The notes beneath the pieces were generated by a model, which worked only from the letters and a program-made list of their open reading frames with translations, did no database searches and was not told the origin of the DNA. From assembly GCF_003008535.1 (NCBI RefSeq), contig NZ_CP027666.1, positions 558,001 through 622,000 of the forward strand: 64,000 nt of DNA, written 5' to 3'. Position 1 is the stretch's first letter, and every line of letters begins with the position of its first letter. This DNA is from Ottowia oryzae (GTDB lineage: Bacteria; Pseudomonadota; Gammaproteobacteria; Burkholderiales; Burkholderiaceae_C). The position numbers and the translations under genes were made by a program. This document shows positions 23,706 through 32,329 of the stretch, one piece after another.

Positions 23706-24687
23706 GCATGGCCACCAACGTGCCCGCATCCACGTTGGCGCCCGTGAGCGCCACGCCGACGCACTGGCCGCGCAGATCGACGCGCTCTTGCCAGGCGGCG
23801 GCAAAGGCGGCGGCGCCAGCGCCCTCGGCCAGGTTGTGGGTATCGGCGTACAGCGCGCGCACGGCGGCGGCCACTTCTTCGTCGCTGACTTGCACCAGGT
23901 GGTCCAGCCCATCGGCCAGCACGGCGAGGGCGCCTGCGTCGGCGCGGCGCACGGCCATGCCGTCGGCCCAGCGGGTGGTGGCGGCCGCTTCCACCACGCG
24001 GCCTGCGGCCAGCGAATCGGCGTAGGTGGTGGCGTGGCTACTGATGACGCCCACCACGCGCGCCTTGTGCCCCAACGCATTGCGCGCGGCGATGGCCGAG
24101 ACGGCGCCACTGCCCATGCCGATGGGCACGTAAACCACGTCCAGCTGCGGCACCGCGCGCAGGAATTCCCACCAGTAGGTGGCCACGCCGCGCAGCAGGT
24201 CGGCGTGGAAGCTGGGCACCATCTGCGCGCCGGTTTGCTGCGCCAGCTGGCGCGCGAACTCAGCGCTGGCGGTGAAGTCGTCGCCGTGCTCGATCAGCTG
24301 CACGCCCAGCGCGCGCATGGCGGCGTTCTTTTCCACCGAATTGCCTTTGGGCACGACGATGGTGCAGGCCACGCCGTGCGCGCGCGCCGCCCAGCCAATG
24401 CTTTGGCCATGGTTGCCACGCGTGGCGCTGACCACGGCGCGCGGCAGTTCACCGCGCGCTTTCAGCTGCGCGAAGTACGTCAGCCCGCCGCGGATCTTGA
24501 ACGCGCCGACGGGCGTGTGGTTCTCATGCTTGACCCAGCAGTCGGTGCCCAGCCTTTCGGACAGCAGCGCCCAGCGGTACTGCGGCGTGGGCGGGAATTC
24601 GCGGTAGACGACTTGCGCGGCGGCTTCTATTTCGGCCAGCGTGGGCAGCTCGATAACGGGCGGGCGTTCAGCGATCACGGCATTCAT
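23692..24687 (-). CDS. threonine dehydratase-like PLP enzyme (fold type II)
   Basis: 331-residue PLP enzyme that probably deaminates threonine/serine or a related hydroxy-amino acid. The PLP lysine is in ENHTPVGAFKIRGG near residue 62; the asparagine loop is ATRGNHGQSIGWA; the phosphate-binding glycine loop is PIGMGSGAVSA. No C-terminal ACT regulatory domain is present, so it is of the catabolic, unregulated type. Its ATG overlaps the stop of the upstream LysE exporter gene by 4 bp, and both follow a MocR regulator gene, suggesting an amino-acid detoxification unit. The stop codon lies in a dispersed repeat. Confidence 0.9.
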   Translation of the reverse strand: MNAVIAERPPVIELPTLAEIEAAAQVVYREFPPTPQYRWALLSERLGTDCWVKHENHTPVGAFKIRGGLTYFAQLKARGELPRAVVSATRGNHGQSIGWAARAHGVACTIVVPKGNSVEKNAAMRALGVQLIEHGDDFTASAEFARQLAQQTGAQMVPSFHADLLRGVATYWWEFLRAVPQLDVVYVPIGMGSGAVSAIAARNALGHKARVVGVISSHATTYADSLAAGRVVEAAATTRWADGMAVRRADAGALAVLADGLDHLVQVSDEEVAAAVRALYADTHNLAEGAGAAAFAAAWQERVDLRGQCVGVALTGANVDAGTLVAMLQER

Positions 24688-25322
24688 GCGGGGGTCTTTC
24701 TTTCAGTCAACAGGCGCAGCGCCAGGGCGACCAGCACGGTGCCCATCAACCAGCGCTGCGCGGCGATCCAGCGCGGGCTGCGGTTCAAGAAGCGCGACAC
24801 GCGCCCGGCGCCCACCACCAGCAGCGCGTTCACGCCGCCGCTGACGGCGATCTGGATGGCGCCCAGCGCCAGGCATTGCAGCAGCCAGTGGCCGCGCTCG
24901 GGGTGCAGAAACTGCGGGAAGAACGACAGGTAGAACATCGCCACCTTGGGGTTCAGCACATTGGTCATGAAGCCCATGGCGAACAGCTTGCGCGGCCCGT
25001 CGTGCGGCAGCGCGCGGGTTTGGAAGGGCGCGGCGCCGCCGGGCTTGACGGCCTGCCACGCCATCCACAGCAGGTACAGGGTGCCAGCGATGCGGATGGC
25101 GTCGAACGCCAGCGGCACCGCCAGCAGCAGCGCCGTCAGCCCCAGCGAAGCGGCCAGCAGGTGCACGGCAAAGCCCAGCACCACGCCCCCCAGCGACAGC
25201 AGGCCCGCGCGCGGGCCCTGCGTCAGGCTGCGCGAAACGCAATACACCATGTTGGGCCCCGGCGTGAGCACCAGCACCAGCGAAGCCAGGGCAAACAACA
25301 ACAACTCTTGCAAGGTGAACAT
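24684..25322 (-). CDS. LysE/RhtB-family amino-acid exporter
   Basis: 212-residue inner-membrane exporter with about six helices. The N-terminus FTLQELLLFALASLVLVLTP followed by GPNMVYCVSRSLTQGPRAG is the RhtB signature. LNPKVAMFYLSFFPQFL around residues 118-140 is also typical. Substrate likely threonine, homoserine or a related amino acid, in line with the coupled threonine dehydratase downstream (ATGA overlap). It starts 4 bp after the stop of the MocR gene, so the three genes form one transcription unit. Confidence 0.92.
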   Translation of the reverse strand: MFTLQELLLFALASLVLVLTPGPNMVYCVSRSLTQGPRAGLLSLGGVVLGFAVHLLAASLGLTALLLAVPLAFDAIRIAGTLYLLWMAWQAVKPGGAAPFQTRALPHDGPRKLFAMGFMTNVLNPKVAMFYLSFFPQFLHPERGHWLLQCLALGAIQIAVSGGVNALLVVGAGRVSRFLNRSPRWIAAQRWLMGTVLVALALRLLTERKTPA

Positions 25323-25326
25323 CGGG

Positions 25327-26789
25327 CTACTCCAACAATGGGGCGGGCGCGGCGGCGCGCTGCGGTAACTTGCGCACGGCCAGCCCGCGCGCCAGGCGCG
25401 CCAGCGTGGCCACGCCTTCGTCGATGCCTTCGGGCGTGACGGCGCCGCAGGACAGGCGCAGGTAGGCGTCGAACTGCGGCAGCGCCGAGCACAGCGCGCC
25501 CGGGATGGTGCGGATGCCTTCGCGCAGCGCCGCGTTGGCCAGGTGCGTGCCGCTGACGCCCGCGGGCAGCTGCAGCCACATCATCAGGCCGCCGTCGGGC
25601 ACGTGCAGCGCGGCGCTATCGCCGAAGTGCAGCGCGACCGCATCGGCCATGCGCTGGCGCTGGATGCGCAGCGTGTGCTGCATGCGCCGCAGGTGCGCGT
25701 CGAAAGCGCGGCTGTCGATGAAGCGCGCCAGCACGCGCTGGCCCAGCTCTTCAGGAAAGCGGCTTTGCGTGTACTTGAGCATTTCCACGCGCGCCTGCCA
25801 GCGGCCGGCCAGCATCCAGCCGATGCGCATGCCGGGCGCCAGAATCTTGTTGAGCGAGGCGCAGTAGATCACCCCGCCGTTCGTGTCCCAGGCCTTGGCG
25901 GGGCGGCTGTGCACCTGGCGCGCGTCCATGGGGCTGTAATTGTTGTCTTCGATCAACGCCACGTCGTGCCGCGCGCACAGCGCCACCAGCGCCGCCTTTT
26001 TCTCGTCGGGCATGCTGCAGCCCAGCGGGTTGTGCACGGTGGGCATGACGAGCACGGCGCGGATCGGCGGCGCGTGGGTGCGCAGGGCCAGCTCCAGCGC
26101 GGGCACCGACAGGCCGTGCACCGGGCTGGTCGGAATCTCCAGCGCGTGCAGGCCCAGGCTGCTGAGCAGTTGCAGCGCGCCGTGGAAGGTGGGCGATTCC
26201 ACGGCCACGGTGTCGCCCGGCTGCGTGGTGGCCCGCAGGGCCAGCTGGATCGCCTCGGAGCAGCCGCAGGTGATGGTGATGTCCTGCGGCCGCACGCCCA
26301 TGCCGCGCGCCAGTTCGCGGTGCGCCAGCGCCTGCGTCAGCTCAGGGTGCCCGTACTGGCGCGCCATGGTGGTCAGCACCTGCGGCTCGCGCCGCAACAG
26401 GCTGGCCGCGATGCGCTGCAGCGCGGCCGCCGGGTACAACGCGGGCGCGCCCACCGCCACGCCAAAGTTGATGCGCGTGGGCGCGCTTTCGGCGCGGGCC
26501 AGGTATTCGGAGATGAACAGGTTCAGCCCGCGGTACGCCTCGGCCGGCACCTTGGCCAGCAGCGGCCGCCCCTCGGCGGGCGGCTTCAGCCGCGTGCGCG
26601 GCGCGGCCTGCACGTAGTAGCCCGATCGCGGGCGCGCCACCAGGTGGCCTGCGTGGCCGTGCTCATGCTGACCTGGTGCGTGCGCATGAGCTGGCGCACC
26701 GACGGAAAACGGTCGCCATCGCGCAGCGCGCCCGACCTGAGCAGGCCCAGGTAATGGTCGGCCAGTTGTTGGTAAAGCAGCTCTGCCAT
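25327..26789 (-). pseudogene. MocR-type regulator (GntR HTH plus aminotransferase) with a frameshift
   Basis: MocR regulators join a GntR winged helix to a PLP-binding aminotransferase-like domain. The HTH starts in one frame (MAELLYQQLADHYLGLLRSG, FPSVRQLMRTHQVSMSTATQA) from 26789 to about 26660. The rest (GHLVARPRSGYYVQAAPR through the aminotransferase domain, with TITCGCSEAIQLALR, HNPLGCSMPDEKK, EDNNYSPMD and ASLNKILAPGMRIGWML) lies in a different frame, down to a TAG at 25327. Compared with usual MocR HTHs, about seven residues after STATQA (the recognition-helix end and wing start) are missing, so the break looks like a deletion of about 20-23 bp, not a one-base slip. Either a recent pseudogene or an assembly error. 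It heads the LysE-threonine dehydratase unit. Confidence 0.8.
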
Positions 26790-26976
26790 GGTGGCCGTTC
26801 AGTGTGCCACCCGCCGCGCACGCGGACCGATACAGAACGGCGCATTCGCGAGCAACACAGTGCCGCCGCCGGCACGCTGTGCTGGCGTAGTTGGGCGGGT
26901 GCTGTGGCTGGTGGGCACGCGCATCGGTTCCTACAGTGAAGCCATCCGTTGATTCACTGAAGAAAGGGCCTGCGCC

Positions 26977-27315
26977 ATGCAGCCGCCAACCCGACATGAA
27001 CTGACCCCAGGCACGGTGTGGCTGGCCGACTTGCGCGCCGGCACGGTGCTGGTGCTGTGCGGCCAGGCGCAGGCCACGCTGACCGAATCACCGCGCTGGC
27101 TGGACGGCATGTGCGTCACCGTGCGCGTGCCGCTGGGCGCCGGCGCCGCCCACCGTGTGACGCACGGCGGCTGGGTGCGCGTGGAAGTGGTGCGCGGCGG
27201 CGCGCTGATCTGCCACGCGCCTGCGCCGGCCAGCGCGCGTTGGCTGGGCGCCGTGCGCAGCGCCGGTGCGGCGTGGGGCCGGTGGTGGCGAAGGCCCGGC
27301 GTGCAAAGGGGTTGA
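26977..27315 (+). CDS. small DUF2917-like protein
   Basis: 112-residue soluble protein. The centre (GTVLVLCGQAQATLTESPRW to VRVEVVRGGALICHAP) reads like the short beta-rich DUF2917 domain, which has no established function; the assignment is by resemblance only. The tail is Arg/Trp-rich (SAGAAWGRWWRRPGVQRG). It is divergent from the frameshifted MocR gene with 187 bp between starts, and could be the regulator's second target. The start ATG at 26977 follows a weak purine stretch (GAAAGGGCC). Confidence 0.6.
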   Translation: MQPPTRHELTPGTVWLADLRAGTVLVLCGQAQATLTESPRWLDGMCVTVRVPLGAGAAHRVTHGGWVRVEVVRGGALICHAPAPASARWLGAVRSAGAAWGRWWRRPGVQRG

Positions 27316-27379
27316 GGCGCGGCGGCGCTGCCCGGCGCGTGCGGATTGGCGCTTGGCCCGCCGATCTTCACCACGCGAA

Positions 27380-28087
27380 TCACGACGTCAGGGTGACCGG
27401 CCCGCGCGGGGTCTGCAGCACGGCGTGCAGTGCGGGGCGCTTGGCTTTTAACACGGCTACGTCGGGCAGGCCGATGGCGGCCAGCACGGCGCGCAGCGCA
27501 TCCGGCTGCGGATGCTGCAGGCTAAACGATGACAGCGCCAGCGCGCTGGCGGGCATGGCCGCGGCGGGGTGCACGGCGCCCCACTCGATCAGCGTGGGCA
27601 GGCAGCCGTCCATCAGGCGGCGGCCATCCGGGCGCACGGCGATCTTCCATTCCAGCAGGCCGTGGGGCGTTTCGCGGCTGGCGCGCAGCACGTCGCCGCC
27701 GTCCAGCCCCTGCACGGCCAGGGCGGCGCAGGCGCTGTCTGCGTCGGGCACGCGGGCCACCCAGTGGATCAGGCGTGGGCCATGCTGGCGCACGTCGCGG
27801 CGCAGAGCCTCGTCGTCCATATCAAACCAACGTTTTCGGCCTGTAGCGCCCGCTGCATCAGCGCTGGCAGCTTCTTTATTGATAGCAATGATCTCCAGGT
27901 ACGCCAGCGGAAACGCGGCCGCAGCGACGCTCAGCAAGCGGTTGTGCGTGCCGAAAAGCGGGTGTTCGCCGCCGGGGCCGGGGGTGACGCCCAGCGTGGC
28001 TTCGCACCAGGCGACGCCTTGGCCCAGGGTGTCGGCCAGCACGACCAGGTGATCGAGCCGGGGCGTGGCGTCAAGGCTGACGGTCAT
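27380..28087 (-). CDS. VOC-superfamily (glyoxalase-like) protein
   Basis: 235-residue protein beginning MTVSLDATPRLDHLVVLADTLGQG, the start of a glyoxalase-like fold of the type with one long repeat (Glyoxalase_3-like). Other family-like parts are HPLFGTHNRLLSV and LAYLEIIAINKE. Residues about 75-92 (INKEAASADAAGATGRKRW) are encoded by a dispersed repeat copy inserted in frame. The stop of the upstream PhzF gene overlaps this ATG by 4 bp. Enzymatic role unknown; related proteins are often annotated as dioxygenase/lyase-like without evidence. Confidence 0.8.
   Translation of the reverse strand: MTVSLDATPRLDHLVVLADTLGQGVAWCEATLGVTPGPGGEHPLFGTHNRLLSVAAAAFPLAYLEIIAINKEAASADAAGATGRKRWFDMDDEALRRDVRQHGPRLIHWVARVPDADSACAALAVQGLDGGDVLRASRETPHGLLEWKIAVRPDGRRLMDGCLPTLIEWGAVHPAAAMPASALALSSFSLQHPQPDALRAVLAAIGLPDVAVLKAKRPALHAVLQTPRGPVTLTS
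27822..27889 (-). repeat. dispersed palindromic repeat inside the VOC gene
   Basis: ATCAAACCAACGTTTTCGGC, CGCCCGCTGCATCAGCGCTG and GCAGCTTCTTTATTGATAGC. In frame; encodes the NKEAASADAAGATGRK segment. Confidence 0.8.
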
Positions 28088-28989
28088 AAAGAGACTTCCC
28101 CGCGGATCACGCTGACGCAGTCGCCGCCCACCCAGACCTGGCCCGCCTCGTCGCGCTGCACGTGCACGCGCCCGGCGCGGCCCAGCGCGGTGCCTTGCGC
28201 CGCAAGGTAGCGGGCTGGCAGCTCGCCGTCGCCAATCAACCATTGCGCGAGGCTGGCGTTCAGGCTGCCGGTAACCGGGTCTTCGGCCACGCCGATGGGG
28301 GCGGCGAACGCGCGCACCTCGATCAGCGGCGCTTCGCGCCCGGCACCGAAGGCACGCGCCTCGCGGCTGGATTTTGCTATCAACATAGAAGCACCTGGCG
28401 CAGCATGCACGCCGGCCACGCCCACTTTCAACCCTAACTGGGCCAGCGCGGCGTGGTCAGGCTGCAGGGCCAGCACGGTGTCGGCGCTGTCCAGCAGCAG
28501 GCCGAACCATTGCGGGCCGTTGTCCAGTACCTGCGCGCGCTGCACCTGCGCGGCCGTCACGCCCAGGGCCTGCGCGACCTTGGCCAGCCGGCTGGGCGAC
28601 GGTGCCGTCATCTGCATGGCGGGCGCAGCAAAGGCCACGCGGCCGGCGGCTTCGCGCCGGATGGGCACCAGGCCCTTGGCGCACTGCTGCATGACGCAGT
28701 CAGGCGACTTGGGCTGGCCGCCCGCCGCCAGCCACGCAAAGCATGAGCCCAGCGTGGGGTGGCCGGCAAAGGGCAGCTCACCGCCCGGCGTGAAGATGCG
28801 CAGCGCGTAGTCGGCCTGCGCGTCGGTGGGCGGCAGCACGAAGGTGGTTTCAGACAGGTTGGTCCAGCGCGCAAAGTGCTGCATGGCCGCGTCATCCAGA
28901 CCCGTGCTGTCCAGCACCACGGCCACGGGGTTACCGTAGCCGGGCGTGGCGGTGAAAACGTCGATCTGCTGGAAAGGGCGGGCGCGCAT
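28084..28989 (-). CDS. PhzF-family isomerase/epimerase-like protein
   Basis: 301-residue member of the PhzF/diaminopimelate epimerase fold. The N-terminus QQIDVFTATPGYGNPVAVVL is the family start with the GNP motif; LSETTFVLPP contains the conserved Glu; FTPGGELPFAGHPTLGS is the signature, and DPVTGSLNASLAQWLI matches the C-terminal GD/DPVTGS site. Such proteins isomerise small acids; the substrate here is unknown. The segment GASMLIAKSS derives from a dispersed repeat. Its stop overlaps the VOC gene start by ATGA. Confidence 0.92.
   Translation of the reverse strand: MRARPFQQIDVFTATPGYGNPVAVVLDSTGLDDAAMQHFARWTNLSETTFVLPPTDAQADYALRIFTPGGELPFAGHPTLGSCFAWLAAGGQPKSPDCVMQQCAKGLVPIRREAAGRVAFAAPAMQMTAPSPSRLAKVAQALGVTAAQVQRAQVLDNGPQWFGLLLDSADTVLALQPDHAALAQLGLKVGVAGVHAAPGASMLIAKSSREARAFGAGREAPLIEVRAFAAPIGVAEDPVTGSLNASLAQWLIGDGELPARYLAAQGTALGRAGRVHVQRDEAGQVWVGGDCVSVIRGEVSL
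28371..28434 (+). repeat. dispersed palindromic repeat inside the PhzF gene
   Basis: CATAGAAGCACCTGGCGCAG, GCACGCCGGCCACGCCCAC and TTTCAA, plus an upstream TTTTGCTATCAA; encodes the HAAPGASMLIAK part of the protein. Confidence 0.65.
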
Positions 28990-29010
28990 GGTGAACAGCT
29001 TTGACGGGGT

Positions 29011-29658
29011 TCAGGACAAGGGAAGATCCAGCACGCCGCGCGTGGCCGGCCGCGCCAGGATGGCGTTGAACCAGCGCTGCACATGCGGCGCCTGCGGCGC
29101 GGGCAGGGGCAGGCCCCACCAGCGGTGCACGTCGCACGCCACCGGGATGTCGGCCATGGTGAAGCGCTCGCCCAGCAGCCAGGTGCGGGTGGCGAGGTGG
29201 GTGTTGAGCAAGTCGATCAGCGGCGCCATGGCGGCGCGCGATGCCTCGATCAGCGCGGGTTGCCGCTGATCGGGCGGGGTGCGAAACAGCTGCTTGAACG
29301 CCGGGCTGCCCGCGGGGTTCAGCGTGGTCTGCTGCCAGTCCATCCAGCGTTCGGCATCAAATCGGCGCTGAAGATCGCTGGGGTACAGCGTGTCGACGGG
29401 TGCGTAGCGTGCGGAGAGGTAGCGCACGATGACATTCGATTCCCACAGCGTGTAGTCGCCATCCTGCAACAGGGGCACCAGGCGGTTGGGGTTCTGCGCG
29501 GCGTAGGCAGCGTCGTTGACCACGCCGTAGGCCAGGCCGGCGTCGGTGCGCGTGAAGGGCACGCCGATCTCCTGCAGCGCCCAGACGACCTTGCGCACGT
29601 TGATGGACGACAGGCGGCCCCACAGGTGCAGGCGTGGCGTGGGCGCAGCGGCGTTCAT
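29011..29658 (-). CDS. glutathione S-transferase
   Basis: 215-residue cytosolic GST. The N-terminal thioredoxin-like domain has LHLWGRLSSINVRKVVWALQ (catalytic Ser region SSINV) and NPNRLVPLLQDGDYTLWESN, the cis-Pro and glutathione Glu-Ser motif. The C-terminal helical domain contains FTMADIPVACDVHRWWGLPL. Its ATG overlaps the stop of the upstream VOC gene (ATGA, 29655-29658). Endogenous substrate unknown. Confidence 0.93.
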   Translation of the reverse strand: MNAAAPTPRLHLWGRLSSINVRKVVWALQEIGVPFTRTDAGLAYGVVNDAAYAAQNPNRLVPLLQDGDYTLWESNVIVRYLSARYAPVDTLYPSDLQRRFDAERWMDWQQTTLNPAGSPAFKQLFRTPPDQRQPALIEASRAAMAPLIDLLNTHLATRTWLLGERFTMADIPVACDVHRWWGLPLPAPQAPHVQRWFNAILARPATRGVLDLPLS

Positions 29659-30065
29659 GGCGCGGGTGCCAGGTCGCCCCGGTAGACCAGGTGCACCTTG
29701 TTGCCGTCCGGGTCGCGCAGGTAGGCGCCGTAGTAGCCGGGCGCGTAGTGTGGCCGCTCGCCGGGGGCACCTTCGTCGGCGCCGCCTGCCGCCAAACCGG
29801 CGGCGTAGGCGCTGCGCACCGTGGCGGCATCCGGCGCCGTGAAAGCGACCATGCTGCCGTTGCCCGCGCTGGCGGGGCGGCCGTCGAAGGGCATGAAGAC
29901 AAAAAAGCGGGGCAGCGTGTGGTCAGGGCTGACCCAGCACGCGGCCGCCGGGCCGCCATCGGGCGTGACGGGGCGGCGCAGCAGCCCCAGCGGCAGCAGC
30001 ACGGCGTCGTAGAACGCTGCGGCGCGCACCAGATCGCGCGTGCCGACGGTGATGTGGCTGAACAT
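29655..30065 (-). CDS. VOC-family protein (small glyoxalase-like)
   Basis: 136-residue single-module VOC protein: MFSHITVGTRDLVRAAAFYD at the N-terminus, LPRFFVFMPFDGRPASAGNG in the centre, and the C-terminal metal-site region GYYGAYLRDPDGNKVHLVYR. This type forms dimers and typically binds a divalent metal; the substrate is not predictable. It is in a minus-strand run with the GST and PhzF genes, possibly a stress/detoxification operon. The ATG at 30065 is the natural start; the frame runs much further upstream only by chance. Confidence 0.88.
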   Translation of the reverse strand: MFSHITVGTRDLVRAAAFYDAVLLPLGLLRRPVTPDGGPAAACWVSPDHTLPRFFVFMPFDGRPASAGNGSMVAFTAPDAATVRSAYAAGLAAGGADEGAPGERPHYAPGYYGAYLRDPDGNKVHLVYRGDLAPAP

Positions 30066-30100
30066 AGGCGCGCCTTTCTTGCGGCGGTTGTGCGGCGCGC

Positions 30101-31705
30101 TCAGCCGCCGGTGGCCTGCCGGATCACCTGCGCCAGCGCCGCGATGCCGCGGTCGATCTGCTCGGGCGTGGAGGTGACGAAGGACAGGCGCAGGGTGCGC
30201 GGATCGGCGTGGTCGGCGTAGAACGGCGCGCCGGGCACGAAGGCCATGCCCGCGTCCACAGCCTTGGGCAGCAGGGCTTGCGCGTTCACGCCTTCCGGCA
30301 GGCGCACCCACACGAACATGCCGCCCACGGGCTGCGTCCATTCGGCGCCGGTGGGGCCAAGTTCGCGCGCCAGCGCGGCCAGCATGGCGTCGCGTTGGGC
30401 GTGGTAGCGGGCGCGGATGGTGGGCACGTGCGTGTCCAGGAAGCCGTCCTTGATGACCTCGGCCACCACGCGCTGGTTGAAGCCGGGCGTGTGCAGGTCG
30501 GCCGCCTGCTTGGCCTGCAGCAGCTTGGGGTACAGCGCCGGCGGGGCGATGACGTAGCCCAGGCGCAGGCCCGGCGCCAGGATTTTGCTGAACGAACCCA
30601 GGTACAGCACGCCTTCGGGCCAGCGCGACAGCAGCGGCGCAGGCGGCGGCGCGTCGAACCACAGCTCGCCATACGGGTTGTCTTCAACGATGGGCAATCC
30701 GAATTCGCGGCAGACGGCGATCACGTCGTTGCGGCGCTGCTCATCCATGGTGCGGCCGGTGGGGTTCTGGAAGTTGGGCAGCAGGTAGATGAAGCGAGGG
30801 CGTTGGCCAGATTGCTCTGCTTTCGATAGCTGTTCGCGCAGGACTGGCAAAGACAAGCCGCCAGAATCGCTGGCAATGCTGACGACCTTGGGCTGCATCG
30901 GCATGAACGCCTGCAGCGCGCCCAGGTAGGTGGGCGACTCCACCAGCAGCGGGCTGTCCTTGTCCAGCAGCACCTTGGCGATCAGATCCAGCCCCTGCTG
31001 GCTGCCGGTGGTGATCAGCACCTGGTCGGGCGACACCTGCGCGCCCTGCTTGGCCATCTCGTTGGCGACCCACTGGCGCAGCTCGGGCAGGCCTTCGCTG
31101 GACGCGTACTGCAGCGACGGGCGCGCCGCCGGGCCGCCTAGCACCGCGTCGCAGGCGGCGCGCATGGCGTCCACCGGAAAGGTCTCGGGCGAGGGCAGGC
31201 CGCCGGCGAAGTTGAGGATGCCCGGGCGTTCCGTCACTTTCAGGATTTCGCGAATGGCCGATGGGTTCATGCCGTGGGCGCGCTCGGCCAAATTCCAGGG
31301 GGACGTGCTGTTCAGATCGTTGGGATTCATGGTTGTGCTTTCTTGGCGGGGATCAAGTAAGGGGTTGTGGCTGCGGGCATCGATGTACACCCAGGCCTGC
31401 TGGCCGGATGCGAGGTCGGCCCGCACGCGCCGATAGTCGGCCACCTCATAGGCGTCGGCGTGCGCCAGCTCGGCGTCGGAAATCTCGAACACCGTGCCGC
31501 TGACGCGGTCGTTTGCGTGGCCGGTGCGGCGCACGATGGGGTGGTGAGTCTTGCCGCTGGTGGCCACCACCTGGGCGTCTTCAATTTTCAACCAGGTCTG
31601 GGCGTAACCCACCAGGGCATCTGCCCTGCCGAGCAGCAGGCGGCCGAAGGTGCTGCGCTGCACGTCGTCTTGCTGCAGTGTGCCGTAGGAGAAAAGCAGG
31701 TTCAC
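30101..31705 (-). CDS. gamma-glutamylcyclotransferase-like domain read through into a PLP aminotransferase
   Basis: One uninterrupted frame holds two proteins that normally are separate. The first ~112 residues (LLFSYGTLQQDDVQRSTFGR, VSGTVFEISDAELAHADAYE) are an AIG2/gamma-glutamylcyclotransferase-like domain. After a short linker (HNPLLDPRQESTT) comes a fold-type I aminotransferase of the 2-aminoadipate/valine-pyruvate class (ILNFAGGLPSPETFP, TTGSQQGLDLIAK, PNFQNPTGRTM, EDNPYGELW, and the PLP Lys in LGSFSKILAPGLRLGY). The start is GTG at 31705, whose GTGA overlaps the upstream gene's stop and follows AAAGGTGA. An internal ATG at 31330 may also start a separate aminotransferase, so one fused or two coupled products are both possible. 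Confidence 0.85.
   Translation of the reverse strand: MNLLFSYGTLQQDDVQRSTFGRLLLGRADALVGYAQTWLKIEDAQVVATSGKTHHPIVRRTGHANDRVSGTVFEISDAELAHADAYEVADYRRVRADLASGQQAWVYIDARSHNPLLDPRQESTTMNPNDLNSTSPWNLAERAHGMNPSAIREILKVTERPGILNFAGGLPSPETFPVDAMRAACDAVLGGPAARPSLQYASSEGLPELRQWVANEMAKQGAQVSPDQVLITTGSQQGLDLIAKVLLDKDSPLLVESPTYLGALQAFMPMQPKVVSIASDSGGLSLPVLREQLSKAEQSGQRPRFIYLLPNFQNPTGRTMDEQRRNDVIAVCREFGLPIVEDNPYGELWFDAPPPAPLLSRWPEGVLYLGSFSKILAPGLRLGYVIAPPALYPKLLQAKQAADLHTPGFNQRVVAEVIKDGFLDTHVPTIRARYHAQRDAMLAALARELGPTGAEWTQPVGGMFVWVRLPEGVNAQALLPKAVDAGMAFVPGAPFYADHADPRTLRLSFVTSTPEQIDRGIAALAQVIRQATGG
30818..30870 (+). repeat. dispersed palindromic repeat, degenerate copy inside the aminotransferase
   Basis: GCTTTCGATAGCTGTTCGCG, CTGGCAAAGACAAGCCGCCA; in frame, covering the QLSKAEQSGQ surface segment on the minus strand. 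It is the weakest member of the set. Confidence 0.4.
31318..31345 (-). promoter_or_regulatory. probable internal translation start of the aminotransferase
   Basis: ATG at 31330-31328 preceded on the minus strand by AAGAAAGC about 7 bases upstream. It opens MNPNDLNSTSPWNLAERAHG, the expected N-terminus of a free aminotransferase of 409 residues ending at 30101. The upstream domain has no stop before it. Confidence 0.55.
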
Positions 31706-32274
31706 AAGATCACCTTTCGTTGCGTACATCGCAGCCTCCGGCTCACGAAGACCGTGGCCACCACGGCCAATGCAAAGCCGATGGCGACCGCATCCGGCTG
31801 TTCGCCCAGCAGCGGCCAGGCGAACACCACCACCAGCGCGCTGCCCAGCACGGCGCAGCCCCAGAAGGCCGGGCGGGCGCGCTGGTGCAGCACCCACGCG
31901 GCGACCACGGCGGTGGTCAGCGGCAGCAGCGCGGTGACGACGGCCGCGTGCGTGGCCGTCACGCTGCGCAGCGCCCACGCCAGCAGCAGCGGGTAACCGA
32001 TGGCGTTGCCCAGCATCGACATCGACAGCAGGCGCCACTGCCGCGCCGTAGGCCAGGCCGCGCGCGTGACCACCAGAAACGCCGCCGACAACAGCCCCGC
32101 CATGGCGGCGCGCCCCAGCGTGACGAACAGGGGCGACAGCTGCGGGTCCGCCGCCGTGCCCGTGGCCAGCCGCGTGGCCGGCAGCGTGACGGCAAAGCAG
32201 GCCGTGCCCAGCACGCCCAGCCAGAACCCCGCTGCTTGGCGCGAAGGGGAATGAGGGTGCGTCAGCGTGCTCAT
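31702..32274 (-). CDS. DMT/EamA-family permease with an internal deletion
   Basis: 190-residue membrane protein. Normal EamA permeases are ~300 aa with two five-helix halves. Here the first half is present (GFWLGVLGTACFAVTLPATR, SPLFVTLGRAAMAGLLSAAF, TATHAAVVTALLPLTTAVVA), but after VLGSALVVVFAWP the sequence jumps to what looks like the end of a second half (LLGEQPDAVAIGFALAVVATVF) and stops. About 100 residues are missing, in frame. It is probably non-functional or altered. The ATG at 32274 has AGGG 8 bases upstream; ATG at 32283 is the alternative. The stop is coupled by GTGA to the next gene. Confidence 0.75.
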   Translation of the reverse strand: MSTLTHPHSPSRQAAGFWLGVLGTACFAVTLPATRLATGTAADPQLSPLFVTLGRAAMAGLLSAAFLVVTRAAWPTARQWRLLSMSMLGNAIGYPLLLAWALRSVTATHAAVVTALLPLTTAVVAAWVLHQRARPAFWGCAVLGSALVVVFAWPLLGEQPDAVAIGFALAVVATVFVSRRLRCTQRKVIL

Positions 32275-32329
32275 GTCATGCACCCTGCGCGTTGGCCAAG
32301 GCGCCCGGCCAGCTCAGCGAACGCCTTGC

